Assembly: GCA_003254925.1 (NCBI GenBank) | Contig: QANZ01021509.1 | Span: 142,625-206,624 of the forward strand | DNA: 64,000 nt | Reading direction: 5' to 3' | DNA from: Chamaecrista fasciculata | Taxonomy: Eukaryota > Streptophyta > Magnoliopsida > Fabales > Fabaceae | Shown here: positions 1 to 12,947 of the stretch, piece after piece | How positions within the stretch are numbered: position 1 is the first letter of the stretch | How the letters are laid out: every line of letters starts with the position of its first letter | Program-made: the position numbers and the translations under genes | Notes under the pieces: generated by a model | The model's input: only the letters and a program-made list of their open reading frames with translations | What the model was told of the DNA's origin: nothing | Database searches by the model: none

Positions 1-115
1 GAGAACAATGAGGCAACTAAATGCAAGGATTAAAGCATAGGTGCAAAAGGAAGTATAATTTCTCCATGATAACAGAGCTAATAACGCAATGTTATTTTGT
101 TCTAGAAGTACAAAC

Positions 116-1158
116 CTCATAGAAGCACCAATTATCATTGGCAAGGAACATAATTGGAAAGCTCTGCGACGGCCCACCCCATCAGCAATCCATCCACTGA
201 ATAGACACCCAATCAAAGCACCACCAAGACATATACTCACCACCAGACCTTAATGTGAGGAAAAGAAAAAAGTAATTTTACTTGAAATAAGAATCAAGAA
301 CATCAAGGGATAAAGAAATAAAGAGGGGATTGGAATCTTCTGTCACCTTCTGCCATAGTATTCCCATTGAAGCCAAGATCCAAAGAAATGCTCTCAAGTG
401 GTTCATTGACTACTCTGAATAGAACCAGAAAGTACAATCAAAACTGAAGCTCTTACTAAATTCTCAATCAAGGCCAAAAATCCATAAGAGGGTTTGTAAC
501 GGAGAAAACACCAACCCCAGATGATATCCAAATAAGAATGAAGAAATGGTTGCCACAACAACATGTGGGAAAGAAAGTTTCCAAGAAGGATTTGAACTCT
601 CACTGTTCAAGCTATTCTCTGTTAGAACTGCCAAGCATGGAGAAAAGTAAGTTTAGTAGTCAGTACACATGCTTGAAGATCTTACCAAAGTCTGCATTAG
701 ATCATTAAAGCAGGCCATGTTTGCCAAGTGTCTCATTTACTTAGAATTGCGTTATTTACTTTTTGTTTTAAGCTCCAAAGGCACATTGCAAATTATTAAG
801 AATAAAAACAAAAGTAACATAAAAAGAAACAAAGCTAGAACTCTCTCATGATTGAATAGCTTATCATTTACTTAATAATATGAAACCATGTAGGATACTC
901 GGATGAACACATACAGAAACAGAAAAAGTGTTTATGACGTACTAAAGTTAGATTCTAAGTCCCACAACTAGGCTTTAATCCTTAGATACTATAATATATA
1001 TAACCAAACATGAAATTCTCAACGGTTCAATAAAGGCAGCCACCTGAATTGTCTTCCATGTCTAACATGTCTACCATGTCTACCATGTCTGTATGATCTC
1101 TTGAAGACACACGCTTGTACATAGTCATGGATGAATTCTCACAATGACGCCCCCACAT
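116..1158 (-). CDS. Plastidic glucose transporter-like MFS protein (SGB1/pGlcT type), 5' part only
   Basis: Four coding exons are visible: 1044-1158, 516-627, 347-414 and 116-248. The gene continues beyond the left edge. Phases join cleanly across all three introns. The protein starts MWGRHCENSS, has a hydrophilic N-terminus, then a first membrane segment (VVVATISSFLFGYHLG), then VVNEPLESISLDLGF and a second segment ending GWIADGVGRRRAFQLC. The G-R-R-R loop between helices 2 and 3 is the sugar-porter MFS signature. The stretch from FGYHLGVVNEPLES onward matches my recollection of Arabidopsis SGB1 (At1g79820) and pGlcT, which are predicted plastid-envelope hexose carriers. Substrate and location are inferred from family only. 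A donor at 2009/2008 and an acceptor at 1183/1182 suggest a 5'UTR intron. The start was chosen as the first ATG of the exon that joins in frame. Confidence 0.85.
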
Positions 1159-2391
1159 ACCAGTGTACAACCTCCCTGCTTCCTGTATCACCAGTTTCAA
1201 AACAATTCAAATTACTCTTCGGGTATGCGTGCGTGAAGATGTTATATCACATCAAATTGCAGCAAGCTAGACTAAATCACATTTAATATTTAATGATGCA
1301 ATAAATTGCAAGACACTAACGATACCGACTTGTCGCCATGCAAGTAAAAATTAACCAAACCCAAAACAAATTATTTCAGGAAGTGACTTCTAAATATATT
1401 GCATTTCTAAATTCCAGACACAATACTAACTAAAAATTAATAAGTCATGATCCAAACTCCATGTGATACGAACATCTGATGGCTGAAACAACGACTAAAT
1501 TTTTATATTGCTTTTGACAGATCCAAACTTAACATAAAACTGAACATACCTAATACAACTTGGTAATCACTTTGCTAACCGATAACATTAGCAACTAAGA
1601 TGCGTGATTGCTCAACCAATCAGCCAACAAGTTAAAATCCTCTGCCAAGGATCTGAACTTATACAGTGAAATAATTTAACATTATATTTACAGACTTACT
1701 CTTTCCTTCTAATTTAATGCAGATATATATTACGCATTTACGCTCAACATAACAGAGTACACTGAATCTTGTCATGACCTCATAGGTTGTAAAACATATC
1801 CTCAACTAAGCTCCACTGTTTTCCTAGGCAAGCAAGCATGATAAAGAAATCAACACAGAAAAATACATAAATGAAAAGAAAATAAACTCGAAGCCCAGTA
1901 CCAAAACAGAGGTTCCAAAAATCGACCTGAATCCGATAATCAGAAAAACGATTTGCAGCTTGAGTTTCAGAAAACGCGCGTAAATTAGAAACCAGTGTCA
2001 ATACTCACCAATCATCTAACGACCAAACAAGATCTGAGATGTAATTGACGAACAGAGAGCTCGACAACTCTATGGAAATCCTCCAAACGAAACCGATTCA
2101 AGAAAAGAAACAAGAGCCGAAATCCGAAATTCTCAGATTCACAGATTGCTATAAATGCTGTGACGAAGAAGCAAAGACGCTTTCGTGCACCGCGTGCGAC
2201 GGTGGGGTTACTATAAAAGAGGTTTGCTGATTTTCAAAGAAAACAAAGGGAGCTTGCAACAGAAACAATCGATTGTGTTGGGTGAAAAAGAACGAGAAAT
2301 CCAAAGAAAGTTGGGAAGAAAGAAACAGAGCACAATTTATTAAGACGAACCAATTTTAGAACCGTGATGGAATGGACGGTTTTGAGGGCGC

Positions 2392-2397
2392 CACGTG
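2392..2397. promoter_or_regulatory. G-box CACGTG upstream of the glucose transporter-like gene
   Basis: A perfect CACGTG palindrome lies about 380 bases upstream of the inferred 5'UTR splice donor of the minus-strand transporter gene. This core binds bZIP and bHLH factors in plants. Its position fits a proximal promoter, but nothing here proves use. Confidence 0.4.
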
Positions 2398-2924
2398 AAG
2401 GGACAGAAACGACAAGAATCGATTCGATGGCCCAGATTGCGACAACTGTGTAATTTTTTATGATAGCTTCTAGATAGTGCCAGTCCCTGTTATTACTAAA
2501 CAGTATCAGGCGGGACTCTTTTAGATCTTGGTCTTTTCCTTCTTTTTTTTTTTTTTTTGCACTTGAAGTTTAACAAAATTACCATTTGCTTTCTTTGTTT
2601 GCTTTGCTTCTGTCAAATTAGGGGGATTTCCGTATTTATGAAATTTTATTTTAAGTAAATTTAATACTTCTAAAATCGTTGCAAAAGAAAAAAGATTCAA
2701 TTCTCTGTGATATTCTAAAAGTTAAGCGATTTTCGTTTGCATGAAGAAAAGTAACATTAATAAATAATATAATATTCAATCAACCTCTTTTTCTTTCTCT
2801 CTCACACAAACACATATATGTGAAATATTTATATAATTATGGTGGTATGATATGGGGCAGGTATTTCAATTCCAGTCTTATGTAACAGCAGTGTTAAATG
2901 TCCTCATCTTATGTAAATTAAATA

Positions 2925-3209
2925 CTCCCTCCGGTTCTGAATATCTGATGTTTTAAAAAATTATTTTTGTTCTAAAATATCTGATGTTTTATGAATTTTA
3001 AAGGATATTAATTATTTTTGTACCATTCTACCCCTTTAAATCTAATGAATAATAAAAGCTACAATTGACTTATGTGATTAACTAGTAGTTATTTAATAGG
3101 GATAGTTTAGTCATTCTACCTCATTTTTCTCTTCATTCTATGTGGGCTAATCATTTCCTTAATCTGTGTGTAAAAACCTTAAACACCAGATATATAGATC
3201 CGGATGAAG
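2925..3209. mobile_element. Stowaway-like MITE (Tc1/mariner type)
   Basis: The element begins CTCCCTCCGG and ends CCGGATGAAG, with terminal inverted repeats of about 35 bases. Both ends carry a shared ATATCTGNTGTTTTA-type stretch. It is flanked by TA on both sides, the target duplication of Tc1/mariner elements. Length is about 285 bases, AT-rich, with no coding capacity. Confidence 0.8.
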
Positions 3210-3850
3210 TAGGTGTAAATGACACATATATACACGTGATGTGACTACCACTTATTGATGTATTTATATCTGAAATTAAAATGCATGCCATGTTTTTCCA
3301 TGCAATAAATTGAGTTGAGGATCTCTACAATTAGTTATGACTTATGATTAATTATAAGAAAATTAGATAGAGTTATTCAATGATCAAATTAGAAAAACTC
3401 TCACAACATTATATTAGTGGAAAAAGTTTCAATGTGTGCTCTATCATCTCTTATATTCGTACATGAGATCATTGTAATTAAATGAAAAAATGAGCATGAG
3501 ATAAAAACTGAATAGACAACAACTACCAAAACCTACTATTAATTAATATAGTCCTTATAGAAATCTAAGAATAACTTTATATTGAATTTAAGCTGGTAGA
3601 ACCATTTATTGGCATGAATTATTATGATTTAAGTTATGATGAAAACTTATTTTAAAATATTAACCTATATATTAAGTGTAAGAAATTCACAGTCTAAATA
3701 TTATTTTATATTTTTATTTTTATTCAATGTAAAAATATACAAACTGATCAAACATTGAAAGCCGGTGCTTAAGCAATCACGAATATGTAGGGAAATTCAA
3801 TGTATGCGTGAATTACAGAATCAGCTAGCTAAATAATATTATTAACACTA
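3210..3850. other. AT-rich intergenic DNA
   Basis: No exon, RNA gene or inverted repeat could be supported between the Stowaway-like MITE and the LINE remnant. Confidence 0.6.
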
Positions 3851-3854
3851 TCAA

Positions 3855-4195
3855 AGTGCCGTAAGGAATCCCAAGGTTTGAAATATCAGTAGAAGTGGCA
3901 TTGAGTTTTATCCAAGCATTGAAATCTTGATAAGGGATAAAATTAAAGAGGATTCAGGTCAAGCCCTCTAGAAGCAAGGGTAGCATTCACAGGAATACCC
4001 TCATGATTAATTTTCCATAGAAAAAAATTTTCCTCACATGACAGAGACTATTCCAGATCCATCTAAAATCGTTACCTGCACCAACAGACAAATTTTCTTT
4101 GCAACCAGAGCAATGCTTAATAGCAAGGGAATAAGCTGATTTCAAATTAAACTCCCCATTAATATCAGGTGGAAGACGAAGACGACTTGTTTCCC
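3855..4195 (-). mobile_element. LINE remnant: zf-RVT region, internally deleted
   Basis: On the minus strand the translation shows FNLKSAYSLA, then GNDFRWIWNSL, then a stretch reading approximately FFLWKINHEGIPVNATLASRGL. This is the zinc-binding, reverse-transcriptase-associated region found at the end of plant non-LTR ORF2. It is followed directly by text like DFNAWIKLNATSTDISNLGIPYGT, which normally lies well downstream. The zinc-ligand cysteine block between them is missing, so the copy has an internal deletion as well as lacking its 5' body. Several frames are needed to read it, so it is long dead. Confidence 0.65.
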
Positions 4196-5473
4196 TCTCC
4201 TTGTACATGAGCTTCTTGAGAGGAAGACGATGGCGACGAAGAGACGTCGTTTTGATCGAGGTTGGGGGATTTGAAGAATCTCGCAGGACGACAACGTCGT
4301 TCGAAGGAGTGAAGAACAAATTGCAGTTGAAGATTAGATACATAGGCTCGATTAGTCATTGTAGAGAATGGTAAAAAACTAAAAATGAAAAATTGCAGAG
4401 AATGGTATCACACTAGGAAGAAAAGAAGACGCAAAGCTGAAAGTAAGGAAGTGTTTGGACAATTGGAAGAGGCAAAGTGACGTGGCAACACGAGAGTAAA
4501 TTAGATGAAATGGATAGATGAGATTAAGCACTACAGGAAACTATAGACAAAATGGTGGGAAACTCACTATAGCTGATCCTCTCTCATATTTCCTTCTCAA
4601 TGGAGTAAAAAAATTTATAATTTTAAAGATGAATTCTTTTATAATACATAGAAAATATAATAACAATATTTCTGTTGATACCATCAACAATAATACAAAT
4701 TTTATCTTAATTTTATTTTATAAATATGATAAGCTATACTCAAATTTTATCTTTTTAATTTAACAATATTTATACGTATTCTTTTATATAATTGGTGAAA
4801 AATTATCCAAGTGTAGTTACTGGTTAGAATTATTGGCCAAAAAATAAAGTTACTGGTTAGAATTTTCTATAATGACTTTATGCTTTTACTTCAAATAAAA
4901 AATACTTGTACTTCTCTCGTGGAAAATTAATTTTACTCCAACATAAATCTAACGACCTACAACGAAAGGTCACTGACGCTTCTATGAATTTGGATCGTCC
5001 GATGGATTATTTTAGTATTGACCGTCAGATTAAGGACGCGAAGCTATCTCACCGTTCAATAATTACAAAATTGAATTTCAAAACCTCGGGTGAGAGAGGG
5101 AGGAAGGGGGCGAACAAACAAAATCTCTCAGCTTCTCTGTACATGCTTCTTCACTCGCAGTTTCTTTTCCATTTTGTTACTACACAAATTGCACAAGCTC
5201 TATCGTTCTCTTTGGTTGCTATTGGTGTTTGGATCGAAGCCCCTTAAATTTTGGATTCACTCTTACATTCTGAGCTGGGTAATCGCGCGGTATTGTGTCA
5301 GTTTTATTCATTCTGAGGGATTCGTGAGTAGTTTTGGGATCTGAAAGTCAGTTTGTTTGAGTTGATTTTTGTAATTTGCGAGATTATTGAGGGAACAATC
5401 GGCGGGTTGAGCTTATTTTTAATGAGAAAGAGGAATTTAGAATTCGTGGTGAAGTTTTGATTTTCTTCATCTC
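4196..5473. other. Intergenic DNA and 5'UTR/promoter of the TCX gene
   Basis: The left part (to about 4900) is AT-rich and shows nothing I can name. The right part, from roughly 5050, has the purine-rich GAGAGAGGGAGGAAGG and pyrimidine-rich texture of a plant 5'UTR leading to the ATG at 5474. Open frames here have no family resemblance and are treated as leader sequence. Confidence 0.5.
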
Positions 5474-8400
5474 ATGGGAGAAGGTGAGGGGTGTGATTAC
5501 CCACCGAAGAATGTATTATCGGGTGCTGCGTTGCCGTTAGATGTTCCCGCGAAGAAGTTGGCGAGACAGCTCGATTTTACGGGTTTTAGTGGTGTGTCGG
5601 GGAGTGTGGCCTTGCCAGAACATCCGCAATTACAACTGCAGCATCAGTCACTCCAACAGCCATTGACTCAGGGAATACAGCAACCTATGGTTGTGATGCC
5701 GGTGCCGCCGCAGGCACCTCATTCTTCAATCAGGGTTGGGTAAGTTGGTGAAATTTTGACTATAACTCAAATCATGCTTTTGTTTCTGTAGTTCGTCATT
5801 TGTTTGACCTTAATTGTGTTTGTGGGGAAAATTTTACTTTTGTTAAGAAGAAATGCTGCTTAGTAGTTTCTGGACTGGGAAGTTTTCTACTTAGCTTTAA
5901 GTACAAATTCCTTTTATCTTTCTATTGCTATTTTGCCCATGCTCATTGCCATTTTCTTTCTGTTTCTTTTTTCCTTGACTTCTCATTAACATCTTGTTTT
6001 AGCTTTAAGTACACTAGTTTGTTGCAATATCCCCTTCCCATGAGAAACAAGATAGTGGGACTGTGGGAGAACTAACTGTTGGTCTTCTTTGGCGAGGTTT
6101 CCTTTCTCACACAATGTATAAAGTTGTCATAGAAATAACCACCCTTCCTCAGTTTTCCATGGTTGGGAAATATGAAATTAGTCTTACTTTCTAGTTAGTT
6201 GATTATCTTCTGAAGCTTTTCGTGATTTTCATTCCCATTTTAAGTTCTGTTTAATTTTCCTCTGGGAGTCTTATGAGGTAGGATGGTGGTCACCCTGTCA
6301 CTGGAAATGCTGCAAATAGTTTTCTTCACTTCACCCTATATCATATCATTATAACGTGAAGCAAAATTCTAGCCTTTCCTAGTAATCTCCCGTTTAAATA
6401 TTTGCACTGCCCACAATACACTTCCCCCTATGTTTTCTGTCAACCTATGTCTAATATCTCTTTTTCTTATAAGTAACTTTATTTGTTGACTTTGATATAA
6501 CTGATCTTGAATTCTGTCTTTTTTTTTTTTATTTTTTTTCCTGGTTTAATAAATCTAATCACTTTTTAATTTTTATGAATAATATCATAGCCACTGCTTA
6601 AAATGAGATATTCATTTACTCATTTCCTAATAGCATGCAAGGATGTGCATGTTAATACTTTTCAGGGAATTCTTTCTTCTTTCTTTTTTTTTTTAAATGA
6701 TTGTGAATTATGGTAGTGATACAGTACTAAGATGAATAGCGATATTGAGTATATTCATTTATTGTATGTTTTGATAATCTTGAACTTATGGATCTATATG
6801 TGCATAAGTACATTAATAGATGTTAACGATTAAGGTATTTTACCTCAAGGTTTGCTAATATCTTAATGTTAAAGCACATGCTGCATTTCTTGGTGGTCAA
6901 TTAACCTGCATGATATTTATTCAGGAAGCCAGAATCTCCAAAATCAAGTGCAAGACCCAACTTCGAAATGAAAGACACCACTCCAAAGAAGCAGAAACAG
7001 TGCAATTGTAAACACTCAAAATGCTTAAAGTTGTAAGTAAAACCCTAATTCTCTTTCACCACTCTCTGTTTCTCTTACTGCGTACATTTGCTTGCAGATA
7101 TATAAAATTTCCCCTTTGTCTTACTCTGTGTGTGCGTCTGTTTGCATTCGTTCACACAATAGTCATCCTAAATCTTGTATGACTGTGTAATCCTATTTCC
7201 TTTGTAGTTTTTACTACAATTTGAGTGCTTTGCTCACTGGAATATTTTTCTTGTTGTACATTAGTCAGGCATGATTGCAAATGATTAGCTGTTGTAAGGT
7301 CTTCTTTATGTGTGAAGCTAATATCTAAATGTCTTGAACAGATACTGTGAATGTTTTGCATCGGGAATATATTGTGAGGGGTGCAACTGTGTAAATTGTT
7401 TTAACAATGTTGAAAATGATGCTGTTAGAAGAGAAGCCGTTGAAGCTACTTTAGAGCGCAATCCAAATGCATTTAGGCCAAAAATTGCAAGCAGCCCTCA
7501 TGGAACACGTGGTAGCAGGGTATGTAGGGTGGCCAATAATAGTATATACCAGTTGTACGCAGCTGGTTTCCAAAAAATGACCTGTTATCTTTGGTAAATT
7601 TTTGTTTAGTTCATTGGAGATCTTCTTATACCAGTTGTTGGATCAAGTGCTTACTAGGCTAAAAACTATAACTCTTAACGAGGATGCATCACTATTTCCT
7701 TGACCCACAATAGAGCATACATCCAAGCGCCATGATTCAACTATGACTCAACACCATACCCAAGCCTCCGTCATTGGACAATTGTTGACACACCTTGGCC
7801 AACAATCTCCCCCTTGGCAATTGTCCTACTGGGAATCCATGACTTTGACTCTGAGATTAGTTAAAATTGAGAGATAGAATATGAAATTTCCCTTCATATT
7901 GTTCAGAAGACAACCCAAGAATTTATGCATGAATATGAGAACCTATGCCCTAGTCAACTCTAATCTACATTAATAGCCTATGAGTCATCTTAGTCAGCCC
8001 TAATCTACATTAACTCTGTACAACTCATATACGACCATAACATAAGGATAATGTTATACTATTCGTATTATGATTGGAGTTCTTTATATTATATTTCCAA
8101 TAGCAAAATTTGCCATTCTGATTGTTACATTGTTCCAAATATTTTTATTGAAAGTGTTAATGTTGCTTGTGTCTGTACTCTTTCCCTGCCAAATATGTTG
8201 ATTTGATTTTCACTAAGTTGTAATTTTGGTTGACCTTTGATTTTGTGGATGTCCCAAAATTATTAGCTTGTTGTTGATAATAAATGCATTCAATTTTCAA
8301 AGTTTCCTTATTAATCCTTTCCTCTCATTCAAAGTGAACAAATGAATAGAATCCGATATAAATTATTAAAATTTAATTAGATGTAGCTCAGATTTCTGTC

Positions 8401-11400
8401 CAAGAAAAAAAAAGAGATGAAGTTATCGGATGAGTTATAGATTTTCAACTTTGTGTCTATATCAAGGTTGCCAAGATTGAAATTTTACCTAAAATTGATC
8501 AAAGGGCTAAAAAGATCAAGTCATAGGATCAAATAAAGAATTTAGCATCTACCTCGAAAGAAGTATGGCAGTGTACCTGTACTTGTATGAAAATCAAAAA
8601 TAAATTTAAAATTATGCATTTAATACTCAAACAATTTAAAATTTAAATAAATAAGACCCATATTATGATAATTGAGGGGGTTCCTTGCAGCATTAACAAG
8701 AGGAAATTACTACATAAAGTTTGAAAACATGCAAGTAGTGAGGAGAAAAACAGAGTTGATCTGCACATCCCATTAGCTTTATAAGGCTCTCCTTTCCCAC
8801 TTGAACGAAAAGCGTTATTGTTCAAATTAATGCAAGATTAGGATTGTAGGATGAACAAATTGGGTTGGGAAGGTTGTGAATGTGTAGTATCACTAATTGT
8901 TTGGACGAATCTAATGAGACTTTTTTTTTTTTTATCATTTGATTCAATGCAAGATTTTAGAAACCTAGCAACAAAGAAAAAATGTTGCCGATCCAAAATG
9001 TCTCCAGATAATTAGGATTGTAAGATAATTAGATCTTAACTCTTAAATCAATACCCTATTGTGATACAAGAAGATTTAATCATTACCTATGTTGAGATTG
9101 CCAAGGTTATTTAGGAATGAAAGAACTTTAGATTTTAAAATTTAAATTGAGATATACAACCTTGGTCTGTTTTTCTTTATTAGAAATGGGTTGGACAATT
9201 TACTTTGGTATACTTTAATTCTTATATATTTGACTATCTGTGAACTTCAAAAAACTTGTAGGAGGAGCCTGGGGAAGTTTTAATATTGGGAAAGCACAAC
9301 AAGGGGTGCCACTGTAAAAAATCAGGGTGCCTCAAAAAGTACTGTGAATGCTTTCAAGCCAACATTCTTTGCTCTGATAATTGCAAATGCATGGACTGCA
9401 AGAATTTCGAGGGAAGTGAAGAGAGACAAGCTTTGTTCCATGGAGATCAAAGTAACAATACAGTATATATTCAGCAGGCAGCAAATGCAGCTATTACTGG
9501 AGCTATTGGATCCTCTGGTTATTCATCCCCTCCAGTATCCAAGAAAAGAAAAGGGCAGGAGCTTTTGTTTGGGCCACCAGCCAAGGATTCATCGCATGGC
9601 AGGCTTGGACAATTTCAGCAGGTAAAATTGGCTCTTGGATTGAGTTGTTGACGAATCAGAGAACACTCAGAGCAGCCATACTCAATTAACAAACCCATTT
9701 TTTATTCTCCTAACCCTGAAGGAGTTAACAATTACGATTTTGTTTAAAACACATCCTTAAACATGAACAAGTTTTTATTAAGTTGAACTTGCCCTCAAAA
9801 TATTGTGGTTATAATACTATTTATTTTAGAGCTTCATTTTATAATAAATTAAAAGTGATCCCAAAAGCTTAACTTTATAAAGCACTAGATTTTCATCATG
9901 GTAAGATGAAATATTATCTAATCTGTGGAATTTATAACTAATCTGGTTTGGCCCAGTGTGTAAACATTCTGATTTTAAATGGGGGAGGTAAAGATACAAG
10001 ATGAGGCTGAAAAAAAAATCAGGAATTCAGTTTCAATTTCCTGCTCACTTAGACAAGTGCTCCAAATCTAAAAGCTTATTTATAAACTAGAGTCTAGTTC
10101 ATTGTTGTCTTTCTGCTGTTTAAAGTGAGTGATTGCATCAGTGCTTGACATATTAAGACGTACTACTATTTATTTTTAACATTTACCAGGTAAACCATGT
10201 CAGAGGTCCCTCATCCTCCTCATCGCTGTCTTCTGTTACTGGCACAAGAGTTGGAACGGCCACATTGGGCCCTTCAAAATTTGCATACAGGTAAAATTGG
10301 TTATGTTCTTGGAGATGTGGATGAGTTCACTTAATTTAGTTACTGACTAAATTTTTGCTGAAGGTCTCTTTTAGCAGAGATCATACAACCACAGCACTTG
10401 AAGGAACTTTGCTCAATTCTGGTGCTAGGATCAGGACAAGCTGCAAAGACACTCTCAGGTATAGTGACATTTCAGAAGGACCTTATGTTTCCATGCATTC
10501 TCTCATTTATCATTGCACTAGTATAGCTGGAGTTTTTTAAGCTCAACTGAAACTTTGTAATTACATGGAACCAATGCTTTATAAAATTCAAGTTCTTGCC
10601 TTATTTTGCTGGAATATTTATTGATTATATATTCTTTGTTCATTAATTATTCAGATGAATACATGAAGATGATATAAGTTAGGCAGCATGTAACATAAGG
10701 AATTGTTATCTCTAGAGTAACTGGGCATTTTGCTTGTATTTTGTTTGTTGTTTGTTTATATATCATCAAGATGCTGAGAATTTAATTGAACTGAGTTCAA
10801 CCTGTTTCAATTGTTAAGATGTTGGAAGCAAAAAATAAAATAAAATTGTGGAACCATGTTAAGGAACCTCTGGGCTATTATGTTTACTTAGACAAGTAAA
10901 ATTTCTGTCATGTGTCAACTTGTGTGAATAACCTAATCGTGGCAAAGCATTTATTCAATTTCTATTATTTTATCAATGATATTTATATGGCCAGACCAGA
11001 AAGGCTTAGTGGACAAGCATACTGAAGAGCAGATAGAGACCCTCGCTTCTTCAACTCAAGAGCAATTGCCAGTTCATACGGAAACTGATACTGAGAAAAC
11101 TATGACTGATGATTGTTTGAGTGCAAACCAAACAGATAAAATTAGCCCAGATGATTCCAGTTCAGATGGTGGAGATGTCCCAAAGGGGAGGCCAATGTCT
11201 CCTGGAACTCTTGCCTTGATGTGCGATGAGCAAGATACATTGTTCGTGAGAGCTCCGTCTCCTAACGGTTCAATGGCTCATGCCTGCAACACATCCTCTC
11301 AGTCTGCTCGTGGACAGGGCGTGACAGAGGTGCATGCAGAGCAAGAAAGGATTGTATTGACACAGTTTAGAGATTTTCTAAATAGGGTTATCACTATGGG

Positions 11401-12947
11401 AGAAATAAATGGTAAGTTATTATTCCCCCTTGAACGGTATCAATATGTTTCTTAGGGAACATTTACAGACCCCTCCCCACCAAAATATGGTGCTTTGGCT
11501 CCTCAGACTTCAATTACGCCAATTAATTACTCAACTTTGAAAAATATCTTCGTTGGCAATCCTATGCATGCCTCCATGCCTGAATTTCACCATCACCACT
11601 TGATCCATTCTTCCTTTGATTCCTTGAATTAGAGTTCATGCTTAGGAACTAAGACCTCTAAAACTAGCCATTTCACAAAACCCATAGTAACTTATTGAGA
11701 CCCGTTTCTGGATTTCAAAATTAAAAATTTGAGAGGTATATGCCAAATCCTCAAAGTTGGAGAGGGGTAGCTCTAAGCATTCTTCCTTTTGGATTTAAAG
11801 TAAATTGACTGAGAAACTGTAGCTGAACAGTTGGCTGCTAGTTAATATAAAAGAAAATGGTTATTTCTCTCTAGTTAGGTAATCTTACATGAGTTCAAAT
11901 AGCCAGCTGTTAAATAATAAATATTTTATGCATTGTCTGGCAATTCGTATCTAACAACATCCAATGAATTAGTTTTGTAGTTTTTTATTGCCTTAACAGA
12001 AAAAGCATGAAAATTTCTTCCCGGATTCTTGAGTTGATTCTAGTGAAAGTAGTATTATTTAGGTCAAAACCTCATTTTGGTCCTCAAAGTATAGGGCAAG
12101 TTCTGTTTTGGTCCTACTTTTTTTTGTTCCATTTTGGTCCTCAAACTTTTTCATTTGTTCCACCATTAGTCCAAAATGTGATTTCCTCTAGTTTTCGCCA
12201 TTATCTCTAAATACCTAACCGGAACAACTTCTCTCTCATACGTGTCTTAATTAGTGAGTTGATAGAGAGAAAACACTTCATTCTTAGAGAGAAAAAATCA
12301 ACTACAAATTTCTCTTCAATTTGTGAGCAAGAAGGAAGATTTTTCTCTCTTTGTGAACTCACTTATTATGACACATTGAAAAAGAAATAACACATCTCAG
12401 CTATTTAGAAATAATGGCCAACCTGTCTTTGGTCTATTGATGAGGTATATTTATAGAGAAAGGGCCGTGGGGCTACTGGAATTCTGGGGATGAGATCCCC
12501 AAAATCTCAGAGCTAGATAGTGGGTATTGAGCCGTTGGGAATTGTGCAGCTAGTCCAAGATATCAAGGGATTCGGGTTTCTAATATCTTGGAAACATGGG
12601 GTTTACTAGGTCCAAGCCATTACCCCAAGCAGCCTTGGGAACACCGCCCGCCAGCCCCTAAATTATGTATATCACTATTTATTTGGATTCCTGCACTAAT
12701 TATTTTTTATTGTCAAGAATGATTCATTTCTTTTCTATTCCCACTTTCAGAAACAAAGCGTTCTTCATTAGCCAGAAGTGAATTAGAGACCCTTCAGGAA
12801 CCAATCAGCAATGGTGCTGGAAGTACAAGTACTGAGACAGCACATCAGCAGGTAAACATTGGTAATGGTGTCATCAAAGCTGTAGTCCCTAGTAATCTCA
12901 TTCCAGAAAATGGGGAAAGTAAGCCGAAGATCGAAAAGGAGATATGA
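5474..12947 (+). CDS. TCX5: Tesmin/TSO1-like CXC (CPP) transcription factor, TCX5/TCX6 type
   Basis: Eight exons: 5474-5739, 6925-7032, 7342-7519, 9262-9621, 10190-10290, 10364-10458, 10995-11411 and 12751-12947, giving 573 residues. The protein begins [12 protein letters not shown]. The DNA-binding CRC region has two cysteine-rich CXC motifs. The first, from about residue 115, runs [16 protein letters not shown]...CNCVNCFNN. The second, from about residue 200, runs [16 protein letters not shown]...CKCMDCKNF. They are joined by a linker containing [13 protein letters not shown] motifs bind zinc and contact TTTGAA-like promoter elements, and plant TCX5/6 are components of DREAM-type repressor complexes acting in cell cycle and DNA methylation control. 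The Q-rich N-terminus ([12 protein letters not shown]) and Ser-rich C-terminal part are typical. Intron 7 carries a transposon fragment. TCX5 versus TCX6 cannot be decided from one copy, and the symbol is given on that understanding. Confidence 0.93.
12061..12395. mobile_element. Half of a MULE-like MITE in TCX intron 7
   Basis: The left arm has the repeated phrase TTTTGGTCCT and then GTTCCACCATTAGTCCAAAA. It is the same arm seen complete at 31605 and in decayed form at 54094. The opposite arm is absent; the similarity fades after about 12395. It is therefore a truncated copy inside an intron. Confidence 0.6.

Noticed and set aside
2045-2230. 61-codon plus-strand frame with Cys pairs (CYKCC...CTAC)
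   Set aside because: It overlaps the leader and promoter of the minus-strand transporter gene, has no flanking exons in phase and matches no family I know. The Cys spacing alone is not enough.
4190-4360. Ser- and Arg-rich frames near GACGTCGT repeats
   Set aside because: Low-complexity translation in several frames beside a LINE relic. There is no start context or splice signal.
4906-5247. 113-codon frame upstream of TCX
   Set aside because: Composition is that of a 5'UTR and it ends before the TCX start. No domain is visible.
7640-8060. Possible retroelement piece in TCX intron 3
   Set aside because: The phrase CAATCTCCCCCTTGGCAATT is familiar from plant repeats, but there are no boundaries or coding remnants to support an element.
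12400-12660. Possible LTR fragment in TCX intron 7
   Set aside because: A TATTTATAG promoter-like motif and GC-richer text hint at it, but no ends, target duplication or second copy could be found in the window.
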